Part shown: piece after piece, positions 45,601 through 55,325 of the stretch | Layout: every line of letters starts with the position of its first letter | How positions within the stretch are numbered: position 1 is the first letter of the stretch | DNA from: Closterium sp. NIES-65 | Taxonomy: Eukaryota > Streptophyta > Zygnematophyceae > Desmidiales > Closteriaceae | DNA length: 64,000 nucleotides | Assembly (NCBI GenBank): GCA_948144175.1 | Contig: CANXME010002096.1 | Location: 1,364,001 to 1,428,000, forward strand | Reading direction: 5' to 3' | Program-made: the position numbers and the translations under genes | The notes under the pieces: model-generated | Database searches by the model: none | What the model was told of the DNA's origin: nothing | The model's input: the letters and a program-made list of their open reading frames with translations, nothing else

Positions 45601-48600
45601 TGTTCGTGGCAGGCTGCCATCTACAGTGGCCCTGCCACCACCCAGGGATACGCCCTCATATGACCCCTCTCTCATATGACCCCTCTCTCACACTCACCCG
45701 GCTGTGTGCCGCGCTGAATGCCCATGACCCCATTCATCATGGCGCGCTCATAGTAGTCCATGAAGCGCACTGAGCGCGTCCAGCGGAAAGCATTGCGCGC
45801 CATCTATGAGTGGGTTCATGGTGAAGGGGGGAGAGGGATAGGGAGAAAAGAGGGCGGGTGCACAAGGCTGGGCTAGGTGATAGCTCCTGCGCCAGTAGGG
45901 TATGATCAAGCACACAGCACTGACCTGCGTTGACACACATTAACCTGCGTTGACCCACATTGACCTGCGTTGACCCACATTGACCTGCGTTGACCCACAT
46001 TGACCTGCGTTGACTCACCTTGAGCATGATGTACGTGGTGCACGATTCCTGGTCCTCCTGTGCCAGTGCTTATGGCATGACCTAACCGCACACCACTCAC
46101 CTGCATTGACCTGCGTTGACCAGATTGACTTGCCTTCAGCATGTTGTAAGTGGTGCAGGACTCCTGGTCCTCCTGTGCCAGTATATGCCCACTCCGATGC
46201 GGCTCCTGCCTGCCCGTGACAGATGAAGAAGAAAGACAGACAGAATGCCACAGGTGGGAAATTTCTGAGGCGCCTCGAAAGACAGAATGCCACAGGTGGG
46301 AAATCGTGGCACCCACAAGATTCATGTGCTTATCACAAATCATCAAACCCCACCAGACCCCAGCATGACCACACCCAACCGGAGTGAGCCACAGCAGACC
46401 CCAGCAAACGGCACTCACCAGAACTCGAAGGCGGAGGTGCCTCCAGAGGTGAAGCAGTGCGAGGTGTTGACAATACAGCAGTTTTGAGACATCTCAAAAC
46501 CTGGTTATCATGTCACCACAGCGCACCCCAGCAAACGGTGCACCCCAGCAAAGAGGTGACTTTTGAGTCGACTCAAAAACCACAGCGCACCCCAGCAAAC
46601 GGCAACACTGACCGGAAACTCCAAGGTAGAGGTGCCTCCAGAGGTGAAGGAGTGTGAGGTGTTGATGAGAGTAAAAAAGTGGTGGGAGAGGTCACCAGGC
46701 CCCACCAGATGTGACCCACTACACCACATCACACCTCACCAGACCACAGCAAGCCATACCAGATCTCACACTAGATCACAGCAGCAGATGGCACTGACCA
46801 GAACTCGAAGGCAGAGGTGCCTCCAGAGGTGAAGGAGTGCGAGGTGTTGACGAGGGAGAGGAAGTGGTGTGAGAGGTGCTGGCGGGGGGGGAGTTGAGGG
46901 GAGGGGATTGGGGGAGTGGTGAGGGAGGTTGAGGCGCCTTAAAAGGTGCCTCCAGAGGTGAAGGAGTGCGAGGTGTTGACGAGGGACTCTGGGAGTGCTG
47001 TACATGCCCATTTCATAAACACATAAGCTTGTTTTTGAGTCGACTTTTTTTTAGTCGACTCAAAAACAGACTCCGGGAGTGCTGTACATGCCCATTTCAT
47101 AAACATGTAAGCTGTTAAACCAATCGATACCCGATGTTAACTGCTCACAATGATCTATGCTTATTAGAAACTGTTGAATCCGATTCATACATACCCAATA
47201 CCCCGTATAAGCTGCTACAATAGGTTCATACCCAGTATAAGCTGCTACAACAGGTTCATACCCGGTATAAGCTGCTACAATAGGTTCATACCCGGTATAA
47301 GCTGCTACAACAGGTTCATACCCAGTATTAGCTGCTACAATAGGTTCATACCTGGTATAAGCTGCTACAACAGGTTCATACCCGGTAAAGGCTATCCCCT
47401 GTGGCCTCGTAGCGCATCTGAGCGCCGATGGCGATGGGGATGTGCGTGTTGGCGTGCAGCCCCGGCAGGTCGTCTGCGCCCACCGCTAGTGGACCCAAGA
47501 AGCACGGCTTGTCGAATAGATGGGCCAGCTCCAAGTGGTGGGGGTCTCTCTAGTGGGGTTGTGGGAAGGGCAGGAAGGGGTTGAGAGCGGAGTGAAGGGG
47601 GCTGGTTGCCATGCAGCCATGGCTGGTCGTCCGCGCCCACCACTAACGGGCCCAGGAAACATGGCTTGGGTGGTGGGGGTCGCGCTGGGGGAGCGGGGCA
47701 GAAAGAAAACGAGTGAAAGAGGTTGTGCGTGGGGTGAAGGAGGCTAGCTGCCGTGCAGCCCTGGCAGGTCGTCCGCCCCCACCGCCAAGGGGCCCAGGAA
47801 GCATGGCAGAGTCGAGATGCGCCAACTCTAGGTGGTTGGGGTCTTTCTGGGGCGGTTGTGGGAAGTGCGGGAAGAGGAGGGACGTGCAAGAGGAGGGACG
47901 TGCAAGAGGAGGGGAGTGCAAGAGGAGGGGAGTGCAAGAGGAGGGGAGTGCAAGAGGAGGGGAGTGCAAGAGGAGGGGAGTGCAAGAGGAGGGGAGTGCA
48001 AGAGGAGGGGAGTGCAAGAGGAGGGGAGTGCAAGAGGAGGGGAGTGCAAGAGGAGCGGAGTGCAAGAGGAGGGGAGTGCAAGAGGAGGGAAGTGCAAGAG
48101 GAGGGGAGTGCAAGAGGAGGGGAGTGGGGTAAGGAAGGAAACGGGAGCAGATCAACGACGGACCCCCACCCACTGCCAACAACGGACCCAAGACTGCTGC
48201 GAATGCAATCAGAGAGCGCATAGAGTCCCCATCACTTACAGCCTATGGCGTGCCACGCACGCCATCACTTGCCACGCCACTGTGTGGAGCTCACTGGCTC
48301 GCATGCCAATGCCAGCCATGAAGACTAGGGTGAGCAGCAGTTAGGAAGATACTTGTAGCAAAAGAGAGACAGTGATACTCTCTGTGCGTTGTACCCTGCT
48401 CAAAAGTTGTGTGCAGCTCATTGGCTCGCATGCAGTGAGCACGGCTTACTATCGCACACAGCTGAGGTGACTTTTGAGTCGACTCAAAAGACACACAGCC
48501 GCTTTCAATGCACACAGTCACATACAGTCATCATCACTTATAGGCTCACGCAATGCTTACAGTGATGGCATATAGGCGGTACAGCAGGTCGTTCATGCCT

Positions 48601-51600
48601 CCAAACTCCTCGTTGAGCGACAGCCAATGGCGCGCCACCGTGTGGCGCTCGATGACTCGCTGCACGCGCCCCCGGAAGTACTCCACCATCCACGTCAGCA
48701 TGCGCAGCGCCGCCCGGCTGCCGCCCAGCTGGTATTGGTCCAACAGGCCAGCCATGATCTGAGGGGGGAGAGCGGAGGAGAGACAAGGTGGGAGGGCGAA
48801 GTGGGAGAGAAGGGGTGAGCGGGTCCATCCCATCCAGTGTGATGCCATCCGGATCCATCCCATCCAGTGAGATGCCATCCGGATCCATCCCATCCAGTGA
48901 GATGCCATCCGGATCCATCCCATCCAGTGAGATGCCATCCGGATCCATCCCACACGTGAAAGAGGAGTGTTTTTGAGACGTCTCAAAAACACTCTTCTTT
49001 CACGTGGAGAAGAGGTGATCCCCATCCATCCCAAACCGTGGTGGTGTGATTTCGGATGTATCCCATCCCGGGTGGGGTGATTCGGATCCCATCACTGACA
49101 GTGGGTCAGCATGCGTTGGTGTTGGTTCGCTCCAAGCTCGTACAACAGCTGGGAGGACTTTTGCCTCCACACGGTCAAAGAACTTACATGCGCCCCCTCC
49201 TCTTGCCCACCCCTACCATCTCCCCCCTCCCCCACCCCACCTTATGCACGGTGTAGTAGGGCGCCCACACGGGCTTGATTGCCTCCACACGGTCAAAGAA
49301 CTCCTCGGGAAACGCAGAGAGGTACCCTGAGCCAATGCGCTGCTGACACGTGTCCAGCTCTCCCACCAGATACTCCATGCGGGCTTTAAGGGTTGTGTTG
49401 CCCGTTGACGCCCACGCCAGGGCTGATGCGCTCAGGTAGTGCCCTGGAGCATGTGAAGGGACGTAAAGGGAGAAGGGAAGAGGGAAGACCAACGGATACA
49501 GTCCGGTTTGTGTCATTCCCTGCGACTGCTGACACGTGCCCAGCTGCCCTGCCCACACCTAGTCCATACTCCATGCAGGCCTTGAGCGTTGTGTTGCCAG
49601 TTAATGCCCACGCCAGGGCTGGTGCACTCAGGTAGTGGCCTGGATGGTTAAGAGGGAAGTGAAAGGAGGAGTGAAGGGAGAGGGGAAGAGAGCGAAGAAA
49701 CAAAGGGGTACAGTCCGGTTCATGTCATTCTCTGCGACCTGGTGCTGACACGTGTGCTGTTGCCCCAGCCACCATGCGTGTACAGTCCAGTTCATGTCAT
49801 ACACTACACGGGCTTTAAGGGTGGTGTTGCCTGTAGATGCCCACACCAGGACTGATGCGCTTCAGTAGTGCCCTGGATGGTTAGAAAGAGTACAGGTCGA
49901 GAGTTCACGAGACAAGTCGAAAGAGTGCACTCTCACCTCACACGAGACAAGTCGAAAGAGTGCACTCTCACTCCCCCACCCCCTCCCTCTCCCCACTTCC
50001 CCACTCACACACGAAATGCCCCCTCAATTCGCTATGAGGGTTTAGGGTTCCCCCACCGCCCATACAGCTTCCCTTTTGGCTCCTCCCCCCCTGCCGTCTG
50101 CCGTCAAGCCATTCACTCATCACCTCCCTCACTCCCTCCCTCGCTCCTTCACTCCCTCAACCCCTCTCTCTCCTAATCCATCTCTCTACCTTCGCTTCCC
50201 CCCATTTCCCCCCACTTCCCCCCACTTCCCCCCACTCACCCACGAAGTGTCCCCTCAGTTCACTATTAGGGTTCTCCCATCCCCCATACGGCTTCCCTAT
50301 TGGCTCCTCTCCCGCCGTCCGCCGGAACGACCACAGCAAGCGGTCGGCGTCGAGCGTCAGGAGGTACTCGAGGTTGGCGCTCTGGGCGGCAAACTGACGC
50401 GTGGATGGCGACAGGCGGACGGCATGCAGCGGCAGTGGGGAGAGGAAGTGAGGGTGCTGCCACGTGGGGAGAAGGAGAAGGGGGGAAGGGAGATGGGGGG
50501 ACAGGGGGAGTACGGGAAAGGGGAAGGGGGAGGGGGAGAAGGAAGAGTGGTAAGGGGGGGAGGAATAGGGGGAAAAGGGGAAGGGGGGATGAGAGGAAAG
50601 AATGAACGACCACAGCAGGCGGTCGGCGTCGAGCGTCAGGAGGTACTCGAGGTTGGTGCTCTGGGCGGCAAACTGCCGCGTGGCCGGCGGCAGGCGGACG
50701 GCGTGCAGCGGCAGGGGCGAGAGGAAGTGCAGCCGCTGCTATGCACGGGGGGAAGGGGATGGGGGAAAAGGGGGAAAAGGGGAAGGGGGAAAGGGGAAAT
50801 GTGGAAAGGCCAGCGGCGAGAGGAAGTGCGGGCGCTGCTATGCACGGGGGGACAACTGGAAAGAAGGGAAAGGGGGAGGGGAGGGATGGGGAGAGGGAGT
50901 GCGCACGCTGCTATGGACCAGGGGAAGAGGGGGGAGTCCCACCCGCCCACCCTCGCAACCCCCCCCCACCCGCACCCTCTTCTCACCCACTCCCGCATGG
51001 CTCGCTGCTTTCCGCTTCCCCCGTTTCCCCCCGCGTCCGCAGCGCCCGCAGTGTCTGCAGCGTCCGCAGCGTCCCCCTCCGCGTCCGCAGCGCCCCTTGC
51101 AGCGCCCGCAGTGTCTGCAGCGTCCGCGGAGCGGCGGGAAGTTCTCCCCGCCAGCGCGTCCGCGGCTGCGCGGCTGTCCGCGTGGTGGCTCAGTACGCGC
51201 AGGTGCTCGCGCACGGAGGGACTGGGGGAAAAGGCAGGGGGGGAAAGGAAGAGGTGGGAAATGGAATGAGGAGGGAGAGGAGGAAAGGACGGGGGAGCAT
51301 GATCGAGTGCGGGGGACAAGGGGATGCGGAAGGATTGGGGAGCCGCTGCGCATTGCCAGGTGGAAAGCAAGCATCCGGGAAGAATCTGCCAATCCTTTTC
51401 CCGGGCATGTTTGTAACGAACCGCCGCGTTGCAAGCGAAAATGCCTTATCCGTTGAAACCTGGTACCTGAGGTGCTGTCGTGGGGTTGCGAAAGGGCGCG
51501 TCCGTCCCTGATACCTGTGGAACATTTTGTCGTTTTTCGCAAGCGCGAGATGTCTCTACCTGTAACGGTGCTAGTACCTGTTAAAAAACTCGTGCGGCTG

Positions 51601-51816
51601 TGATGGGATGTTGGTGCACTCCCACGCCGCTGCGCGCCGAGCAGGGGAAAGAAGCAGCGCGCACGCGCACGCCCACGCGAACACCCACACGGACACGCGG
51701 ACGCGGAGCGACACACGCGGCCACAGCGCGGCGCCGAGTGCCGCAACACGCGGTGAGACTATCCGCTGCCCCATCCGACGGCGAATATCTGCGGAAGAAC
51801 GGCTCGCCGCCGCCAT
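36630..51816 (-). CDS. GH127/DUF1680-type glycosidase (beta-L-arabinofuranosidase-like), 13 exons, 1209 aa
   Basis: Exons: 51816-51578, 51221-50987, 50456-50240, 49443-49241, 48758-48561, 47549-47382, 46878-46799, 46209-46134, 45803-45698, 40942-40838, 40540-39956, 39472-39383, 37957-36630; the phases sum to 1210 codons. GH127 enzymes remove beta-L-arabinofuranose from glycans or hydroxyproline-rich glycoproteins. A basic N-terminus and hydrophobic segment (about 41-57) suggest secretion. Plant-family blocks: ECTNIPSQP, EYLLTLDADRLLWSFRRTAG, PYGGWENPNSELRGHFVGHY, AIKPVWAPYYTVHKIMAGLL, RHWLSLNEEFGGMNDLLYRL, LAHLFDKPCFLGPLAVGADD, QESCTTYNMLK, YHGWGTPFDSFWCCYGTG and SFAKLGDSIYFESPVK. The Zn-site residues of characterised GH127 have counterparts in E463, C465, C538 and C539. 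Ala/Gly-rich insertions in exons 2, 11 and 13 make it longer than the usual roughly 850 aa. Intron 8 uses a GC donor (AAG|GCAAGT). Intron 9 holds a 4.2-kb satellite. Confidence 0.9.
38038..38652 (-). repeat. four upstream copies of GH127 exon 13 start (acceptor side)
   Basis: Copies at about 38652-38583, 38512-38440, 38366-38197 and 38105-38038 encode versions of DDRPQYASLHSILFGPHLLV. Each is preceded by a CAG acceptor. The real exon begins at 37957. Confidence 0.9.
38222..38366 (-). repeat. 29-bp tandem array of the exon 13 splice acceptor
   Basis: The given-strand unit GAAGAGTACTGGGGCCGGTC + GTCTGTGGC repeats five times. On the minus strand each unit is CCACAG|ACGACCGGCCCCAG, so it presents five tandem 3' splice sites. 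Confidence 0.88.
39030..39330. repeat. 70-bp tandem repeat in GH127 intron 12
   Basis: Units containing CGGATGTTCAAGAAGGTCAT then CCTTGAAAATCACTTTTGAA then CTCTCAGAAGTGATTTCC repeat about four times. Confidence 0.85.
41008..41130 (-). repeat. partial copies of GH127 exons 10 and 9 beside the satellite
   Basis: 41008-41080 repeats exon 10 coding (MLPYGAGNSKARGYHGWG). 41090-41130 repeats part of exon 9 around RSVR(F/I)MD (GTCCATGATGCGCACTGAAC on the given strand), and the heptamer array starts right after it. Confidence 0.8.
41143..45363. repeat. 4.2-kb heptamer satellite (CACCATG)n
   Basis: About 600 tandem 7-bp units, mainly CACCATG with CCCCATG and CCCTATG variants. Rare marker variants recur at spacings of about 1.0-1.1 kb: GCCTCTGCACC at 43832 and 44877, a CATGCATGCACC junction at 43998 and 45046, ATACAGCACC at 42230 and 43325, and ATGATTATGCACC at 43350 and 44353. 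This shows higher-order duplication. No frame contains stops over long distances on either strand, so very long HHAPCTM or MVHGAWC reading frames appear; they are not genes. It fills most of GH127 intron 9. Confidence 0.97.
45401..45655. mobile_element. MITE with 42-bp TIRs and TCA target duplication
   Basis: The left end GGGCGTATCCCTGGGTGGTGG (45401 on) and the right end (inverted, ending 45655) match over 42 bp with one mismatch. TCA flanks both sides (45398-45400, 45656-45658). No coding content. A nested hairpin lies at about 45446-45479 (GTTGGTGGCATGCGG inverted). A 3-bp TNA duplication and a GGG-start TIR suggest a PIF/Harbinger-type MITE. Confidence 0.85.
45915..46075 (-). repeat. 20-bp repeat and copy of GH127 exon 8
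   Basis: TTGACCTGCGTTGACCCACA repeats about five times at 45920-46015. 46022-46075 is a donor-side copy of exon 8 (encoding AQEDQESCTTY(I)MLK, frame-shifted in part), which ends CAAG|GTGAGT. Confidence 0.8.
46390..46985 (-). repeat. three partial copies of GH127 exon 7 around the real exon
   Basis: Copies at about 46475-46390 and 46690-46610 carry (F/C)TSGGTSAFEF-type coding and a donor, and lie downstream of the real exon (46878-46799). One at 46985-46925 (VNTSHSFTSGGT) lies upstream and is cut. Palindromes TTTTGAGACATCTCAAAA (46482-46499) and TTTTGAGTCGACTCAAAA (46561-46578) sit between copies. Confidence 0.85.
46985..47115. repeat. inverted repeat GTTTTTGAGTCGACT with duplicated flanks
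   Basis: Arms at 47031-47045 and 47053-47067 are separated by a T-run. The flanking block GGGAGTGCTGTACATGCCCA occurs on both sides (46991 and 47075), so the palindrome is part of, or sits at the junction of, a direct duplication. Confidence 0.85.
47170..47400 (-). repeat. 30-bp tandem array containing the GH127 exon 6 donor
   Basis: Given-strand units of AGGTTCATACCCGGTATAAG + CTGCTACAAC repeat about six times, right up to the exon 6 end. The minus strand of each unit resembles the donor TACCGG|GTATGAACC. Confidence 0.85.
47585..47830 (-). repeat. two upstream partial copies of GH127 exon 6
   Basis: Both encode degenerate forms of CFLGPLAVGADD.PGLHGN (about 47680-47595 and 47815-47745). 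The second also keeps a HLELAHLD-like start. Confidence 0.85.
47875..48127. repeat. 16-bp minisatellite GTGCAAGAGGAGGGGA
   Basis: About 16 near-identical copies in GH127 intron 5. Confidence 0.95.
48235..48325 (-). repeat. partial copy of GH127 exon 5 end
   Basis: ACTTACAGCCTATGGCGTGC...GCCACTGTGTGGAGCTCACTG resembles the RHTVARHW segment of exon 5 at 48600-48660. Confidence 0.55.
48825..49006. repeat. 30-bp minisatellite and 54-bp palindrome
   Basis: GATGCCATCCGGATCCATCC + CATCCAGTGA repeats about four to five times (48828-48950). 48953-49006 is a palindrome: arms CACGTGAAAGAGGAGTG and its inverse flank TTTTTGAGACGTCTCAAAAA, with one mismatch. Confidence 0.92.
49545..49875 (-). repeat. two upstream copies of GH127 exon 4 (acceptor side)
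   Basis: Both encode HYLSA.ALAWA.TGNTTLKA.(M/V).Y, then diverge. The first keeps CCAG|GCCACTACCTGAG. The real exon starts at 49443. Confidence 0.88.
50010..50110 (-). repeat. downstream partial copy of GH127 exon 3 (donor side)
   Basis: It repeats the end of exon 3 (PYG/NSELRGHFV region) with changes. It lies downstream of the real exon (50456-50240). Confidence 0.65.
50600..50745 (-). repeat. upstream copy of GH127 exon 3 (acceptor side)
   Basis: It encodes LHFLSPLPLHAVRLPPATRQ followed by FAAQSTNLEYLLTLDADRLLWSF and then stops matching. It has an AG before it but no donor. Confidence 0.88.
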
Positions 51817-52421
51817 GCTCGCGAATTCGCGCGCAGAGTGTATTTCGAGGTTCGGGTACTTTCCGTGTACTTTCCGGAGCCCAACGAGAATGGCTGCCCT
51901 GAGCTGCAGCAGGTTGCAGGCAGGCAGGCCCCCTCGTTACGACCTGCACCTGGATTTTGGAATCAGCGCCTGCGGAATGAAGTTACTCTTCTCGCGCGTA
52001 CGATGCTTTCGCGCCCCAAATCTTTTTCCTGCCACCTCCACAAGCTCCTCACTTCCCTCTCAATTCAAACGTGTTTGCACAATTGCGATTCCAAACCATG
52101 ACAGCTTGGCGCCTGACAAAACGGTTGACCCTCAATTGACCGTACTGTACCATATTTCAACGTTTTCCGCTTAGCGCAAACCGAATTGAACCCTTTTACA
52201 GAGTCGCCGTTCCGAGGTTTCCGTGGTGGTGTTGCCACGGCTTTCCAAATCTCATAATACTGGTCCACCTGGAGCTCTCCACGTCAGAGAAACTATCCAA
52301 GCTTGTAAGATCCACGAATTTACAAGTCACACTCGTATGCTACGTAGAAATTGATTCATTTAGCTGTCAATGACTAATACATAGGGAAACGAGGGAAAAC
52401 AGCATTATGCCGTTCTTCACT
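51817..52421. other. intergenic upstream of GH127
   Basis: This is the putative promoter region of the minus-strand GH127 gene and 3' flank of the next minus-strand gene. I see no gene or repeat that I can support. Confidence 0.4.
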
Positions 52422-54974
52422 TATTTCAGACCAATACATATATTGCACCGTTCTACATTGCTGCTCCTGTTGCCTTTTTCAGTAAAAAAAATGGCTGGTG
52501 CTTTACGACGTTGCTCAGCGTATTGGGAGGATATGGGTTGCAAGCTGAAGATTTGGTCGAAGCGGGAGAGGCGGCATTCTTGTGTTTATTCCTGGAAAGG
52601 ATGGCAAGCTGCAAGCAGGAAGAAAAAACATAAGGGGCATGGGGACAATTGGGAAAAATGGGCAACCACAAATCTCGTAAAAGCTGGTGGCATACGGTGG
52701 AAACAACATCTGGACGTCTGTTCCTGATCCCGCTGTACAGCTCACCTTTCCACGGACAATGCTAGATTGCGCTTCAGCTGCTGCAACATGTGGCTGGAGT
52801 CGTGTAACTGCATACACAAGGAACAGCACACACACGTGTTATTCGGATGCTGCTGTGTTTCATGCCACAGAATGCCATGCGGCATAGCATGGTACATGAC
52901 ATACCATGGTATACAGCAGAGTATGGTGGTACATAGCAGAGTTTGATTCATGTGATGTATTGTATCAAATGGGACATAGCAATGCATGGAGGAAAAAAAA
53001 CGGAACAATCATTGGGAAAGCATCACAGGTCAATAAAAATACACACCTTTTGCAGACGAAGTGCCTCCTTAATCTTCTCAATAAGCACAGTGCTGTGCGC
53101 CAGCCGCGCCTCCTGCTCCACCGGCACACTCCACGGTACCGCAGACACCAATAAAGGGGACGACGGCTGCATGGCTACAGGTGGTGATGCCATGGCTGTG
53201 AGCACTGACGTGGGTGACACTGACGAGCCGGGTGATTCAAACGACCCTCGTGCTGCCTGCGATGTTTTTGACTCAAACAGGAATGGGGCTTTGACCCCTT
53301 TATTGTGAGGCGCTCCATGTGCTTTTAATTTCTGCTTTGATCGTTGTGCCACCCCATGCTGCACGCCCTGCATCAGCAAGGGCTGTGCCTGTGCATCGGC
53401 GGTGTCTGCAGCAACAGAAGCATCAGCGCGACCTGCATCCTTGTCGCAACCAGCAGCACCGCTCACGCCACCACTCTTGATGTCTATTCCAAGAACCGTG
53501 CCCTCTAGAAAAGCTAAATCTGCTGCAGCAGCACCACCATCAGCAACACTAGCAGCAGCACCATTATCAACGGCAGCAGCATCACTGGGAGAACCAGGAG
53601 CGATGGCTGATGGAGCAGGAGCAGCAGGGGCAGCAGGCGTATTAGTGGCTAGTAAGCAGTCAAGCGTCATTGAGAGTGCATCACAGAACTCACTAGCTGG
53701 AGCACCACTCGCGCCCATACCCGCATCCCCATCCCCCCTCACGCCCCCATCCCCCCATGCGCCCCCATCCCCCCACCCGGCCCCTTCCCCCCCGCTCCCT
53801 CCAACACCGTCCTCCGCTTTCACTGGCGGCGATTCGCCCAGACCCTGCGCCAGCAGCCTGTCCTCCTCATTGACTGCCTCGTTATGCGCTGCGTCCGCTG
53901 CTGCTGCTGCTCCGCGCACTTCTGTGCTGCGCGATGCCTTCTTCCGCGGCGAAGTGGCCTGCGGGCTTCCGAGCTTCCGCTTGTGCGGCTCTGGAGCCTG
54001 GGAAGGGGAGGAGCGGAGGGGGCGGGCGAAGGGGGCGCGCGAAGGGGAAGAGCGGAAAAGGGGAAGAGGAGAAAGGGAAAGTATCTGGCTTCCGAGTTCC
54101 GCTTATGCAGCTTTTGAGGCTGGGGAGGGGGCGCGCGGATGGGGCGGCCGGAGATGTCACACGGGAATTTATTCTCCATCCGTCGGGTGTGTAAGCCTAG
54201 ATTCGGTTGCGCTGCTGAGTTCGTCGCGTTGCTCGCATCGCGCGCCTCGAGGACGCGTCGCCAATAACGCCAAATGCAATGCCGGCGGCCGTGCCCTTTC
54301 CGAATGGGCTCGTGTGGTTTTTGCCGCACAATGCGGCCTCTGCGTCGCGCTTTAGCGGTTTCAGAGGCGGTTGCGTCTTGACCGAATGGGGTTGTAGTAA
54401 GGCTTTGGTGTTTCTTACGAGTCAAGCACAAGTGCGGATCTTTAGCAAGGGGTTATACCTTGTCGCGCCATCTGCAGCGAATTGCCACGTCTCTAGCCGT
54501 CTTGCTCGGCATACACGCGGCCACTAGCAGGTACCTCTGTAACGGAGACAGCTTGCTATCCGCATGCCTGGTTTGGTAGGGAGTGGATCGAAAGGAAGGC
54601 AGGGAGGAAAGCCACGGGCGAAAGGTTGAGTAAATCAAAATTACTACTTGGGAACGGGGCTCTTGAAGGAGGGGCTGAGCAGATTTCGGGGAAAGGGGGA
54701 TCGGGGAAAGCGGCCTGCGTGAGATGTTGGAAAGGATATGCAGAAAGGAGCGCTGAGATACCAAATGTCTCCTTTTCGCGACAAGAGAGGAGTCTGGTGG
54801 GCATAAAAGTGTGCGGGATAGCATTTCGCGAGCGAATTTTGCGAACCTCGCCAATGCTCGCTCTAGCTCGCGATCTTCCTCCGGCGACCACGACTGCGAC
54901 AGCAGCGGGAGATGCAGCAGCTCCGCAATCGGCGCTGAACTCGCCCGGGCACTCCGCGTGCATGTCTCCGCCAT
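52422..54974 (-). CDS. SANT/MYB-like nuclear protein of the plant DUF3755 type (3' end uncertain)
   Basis: The best start is ATG 54974 (MAETCTRSARASS, context GCCATGG); an upstream in-frame ATG at 55325 is possible. Exon 1 gives SWSPEEDRELERALARF; its donor is unclear because the intron to 54537 is itself open in frame. Exon 2 is 54536-54459 (RYLLVAACMPSKTARDVAIR + CRWRDK), the second half of the SANT-like domain. Exon 3 is 53997-53047: basic segment HKRKLGSPQATSPRKKASRS, a long Ala/Gly/Ser-rich part, then a helical segment LAHSTVLIEKIKEALRLQK. Exon 4 is 52807-52746 (LHDSSHMLQQLKRNLALSVE). A possible exon 5 is 52544-52422. The layout matches plant DUF3755 proteins (SANT-like domain, KR-rich stretch, C-terminal helices) as I remember them. 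The function is unknown, probably chromatin-linked. Confidence 0.65.
54085..54118 (-). repeat. partial upstream copy of SANT gene exon 3 start
   Basis: CCCAG followed by coding for PQKLHKRNSEA mirrors the true exon 3 start APEPHKRKLGSPQ at 53997, about 115 bp upstream. Confidence 0.75.
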
Positions 54975-55325
54975 GGCAATCGTCCCCGGCGCTGCCGCGG
55001 ACGCCGTTGCAAAATCTCCTCCCGCTGCGGAAGGGCGCAAGGGGTTTTCCGCGCTCGTGCCGAATTGTGAGGCGGCTCCACGTGCGCTTTCTTGCGCGGT
55101 CCCTCGCACCGCGGCGGTCGTTCGCGCGGCGGACCTTGCTCCAGTCTTTTCAGGCGACAATGGCGAGCGGTTCGGCTTGTGCTCTACCGAGAGAGGGCTG
55201 GGATGGGGAGAGGGAGTCAGGACGAAGTGAAACGGGGAGCGATTCGCGGCTCGGTCGGGAAGTTCACACGGCGTGAAGGGCGCGGAGAAGCCGTCGACAA
55301 GGCACGGACCGCCGTTTGACGGCAT

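Noticed and set aside
41107-45773. Very long reading frames (up to about 1,400 codons) reading HHAPCTM or MVHGAWC
   Set aside because: They arise because a 7-bp repeat without stop codons reads open in all frames on both strands; no domain, and it lies in an intron.
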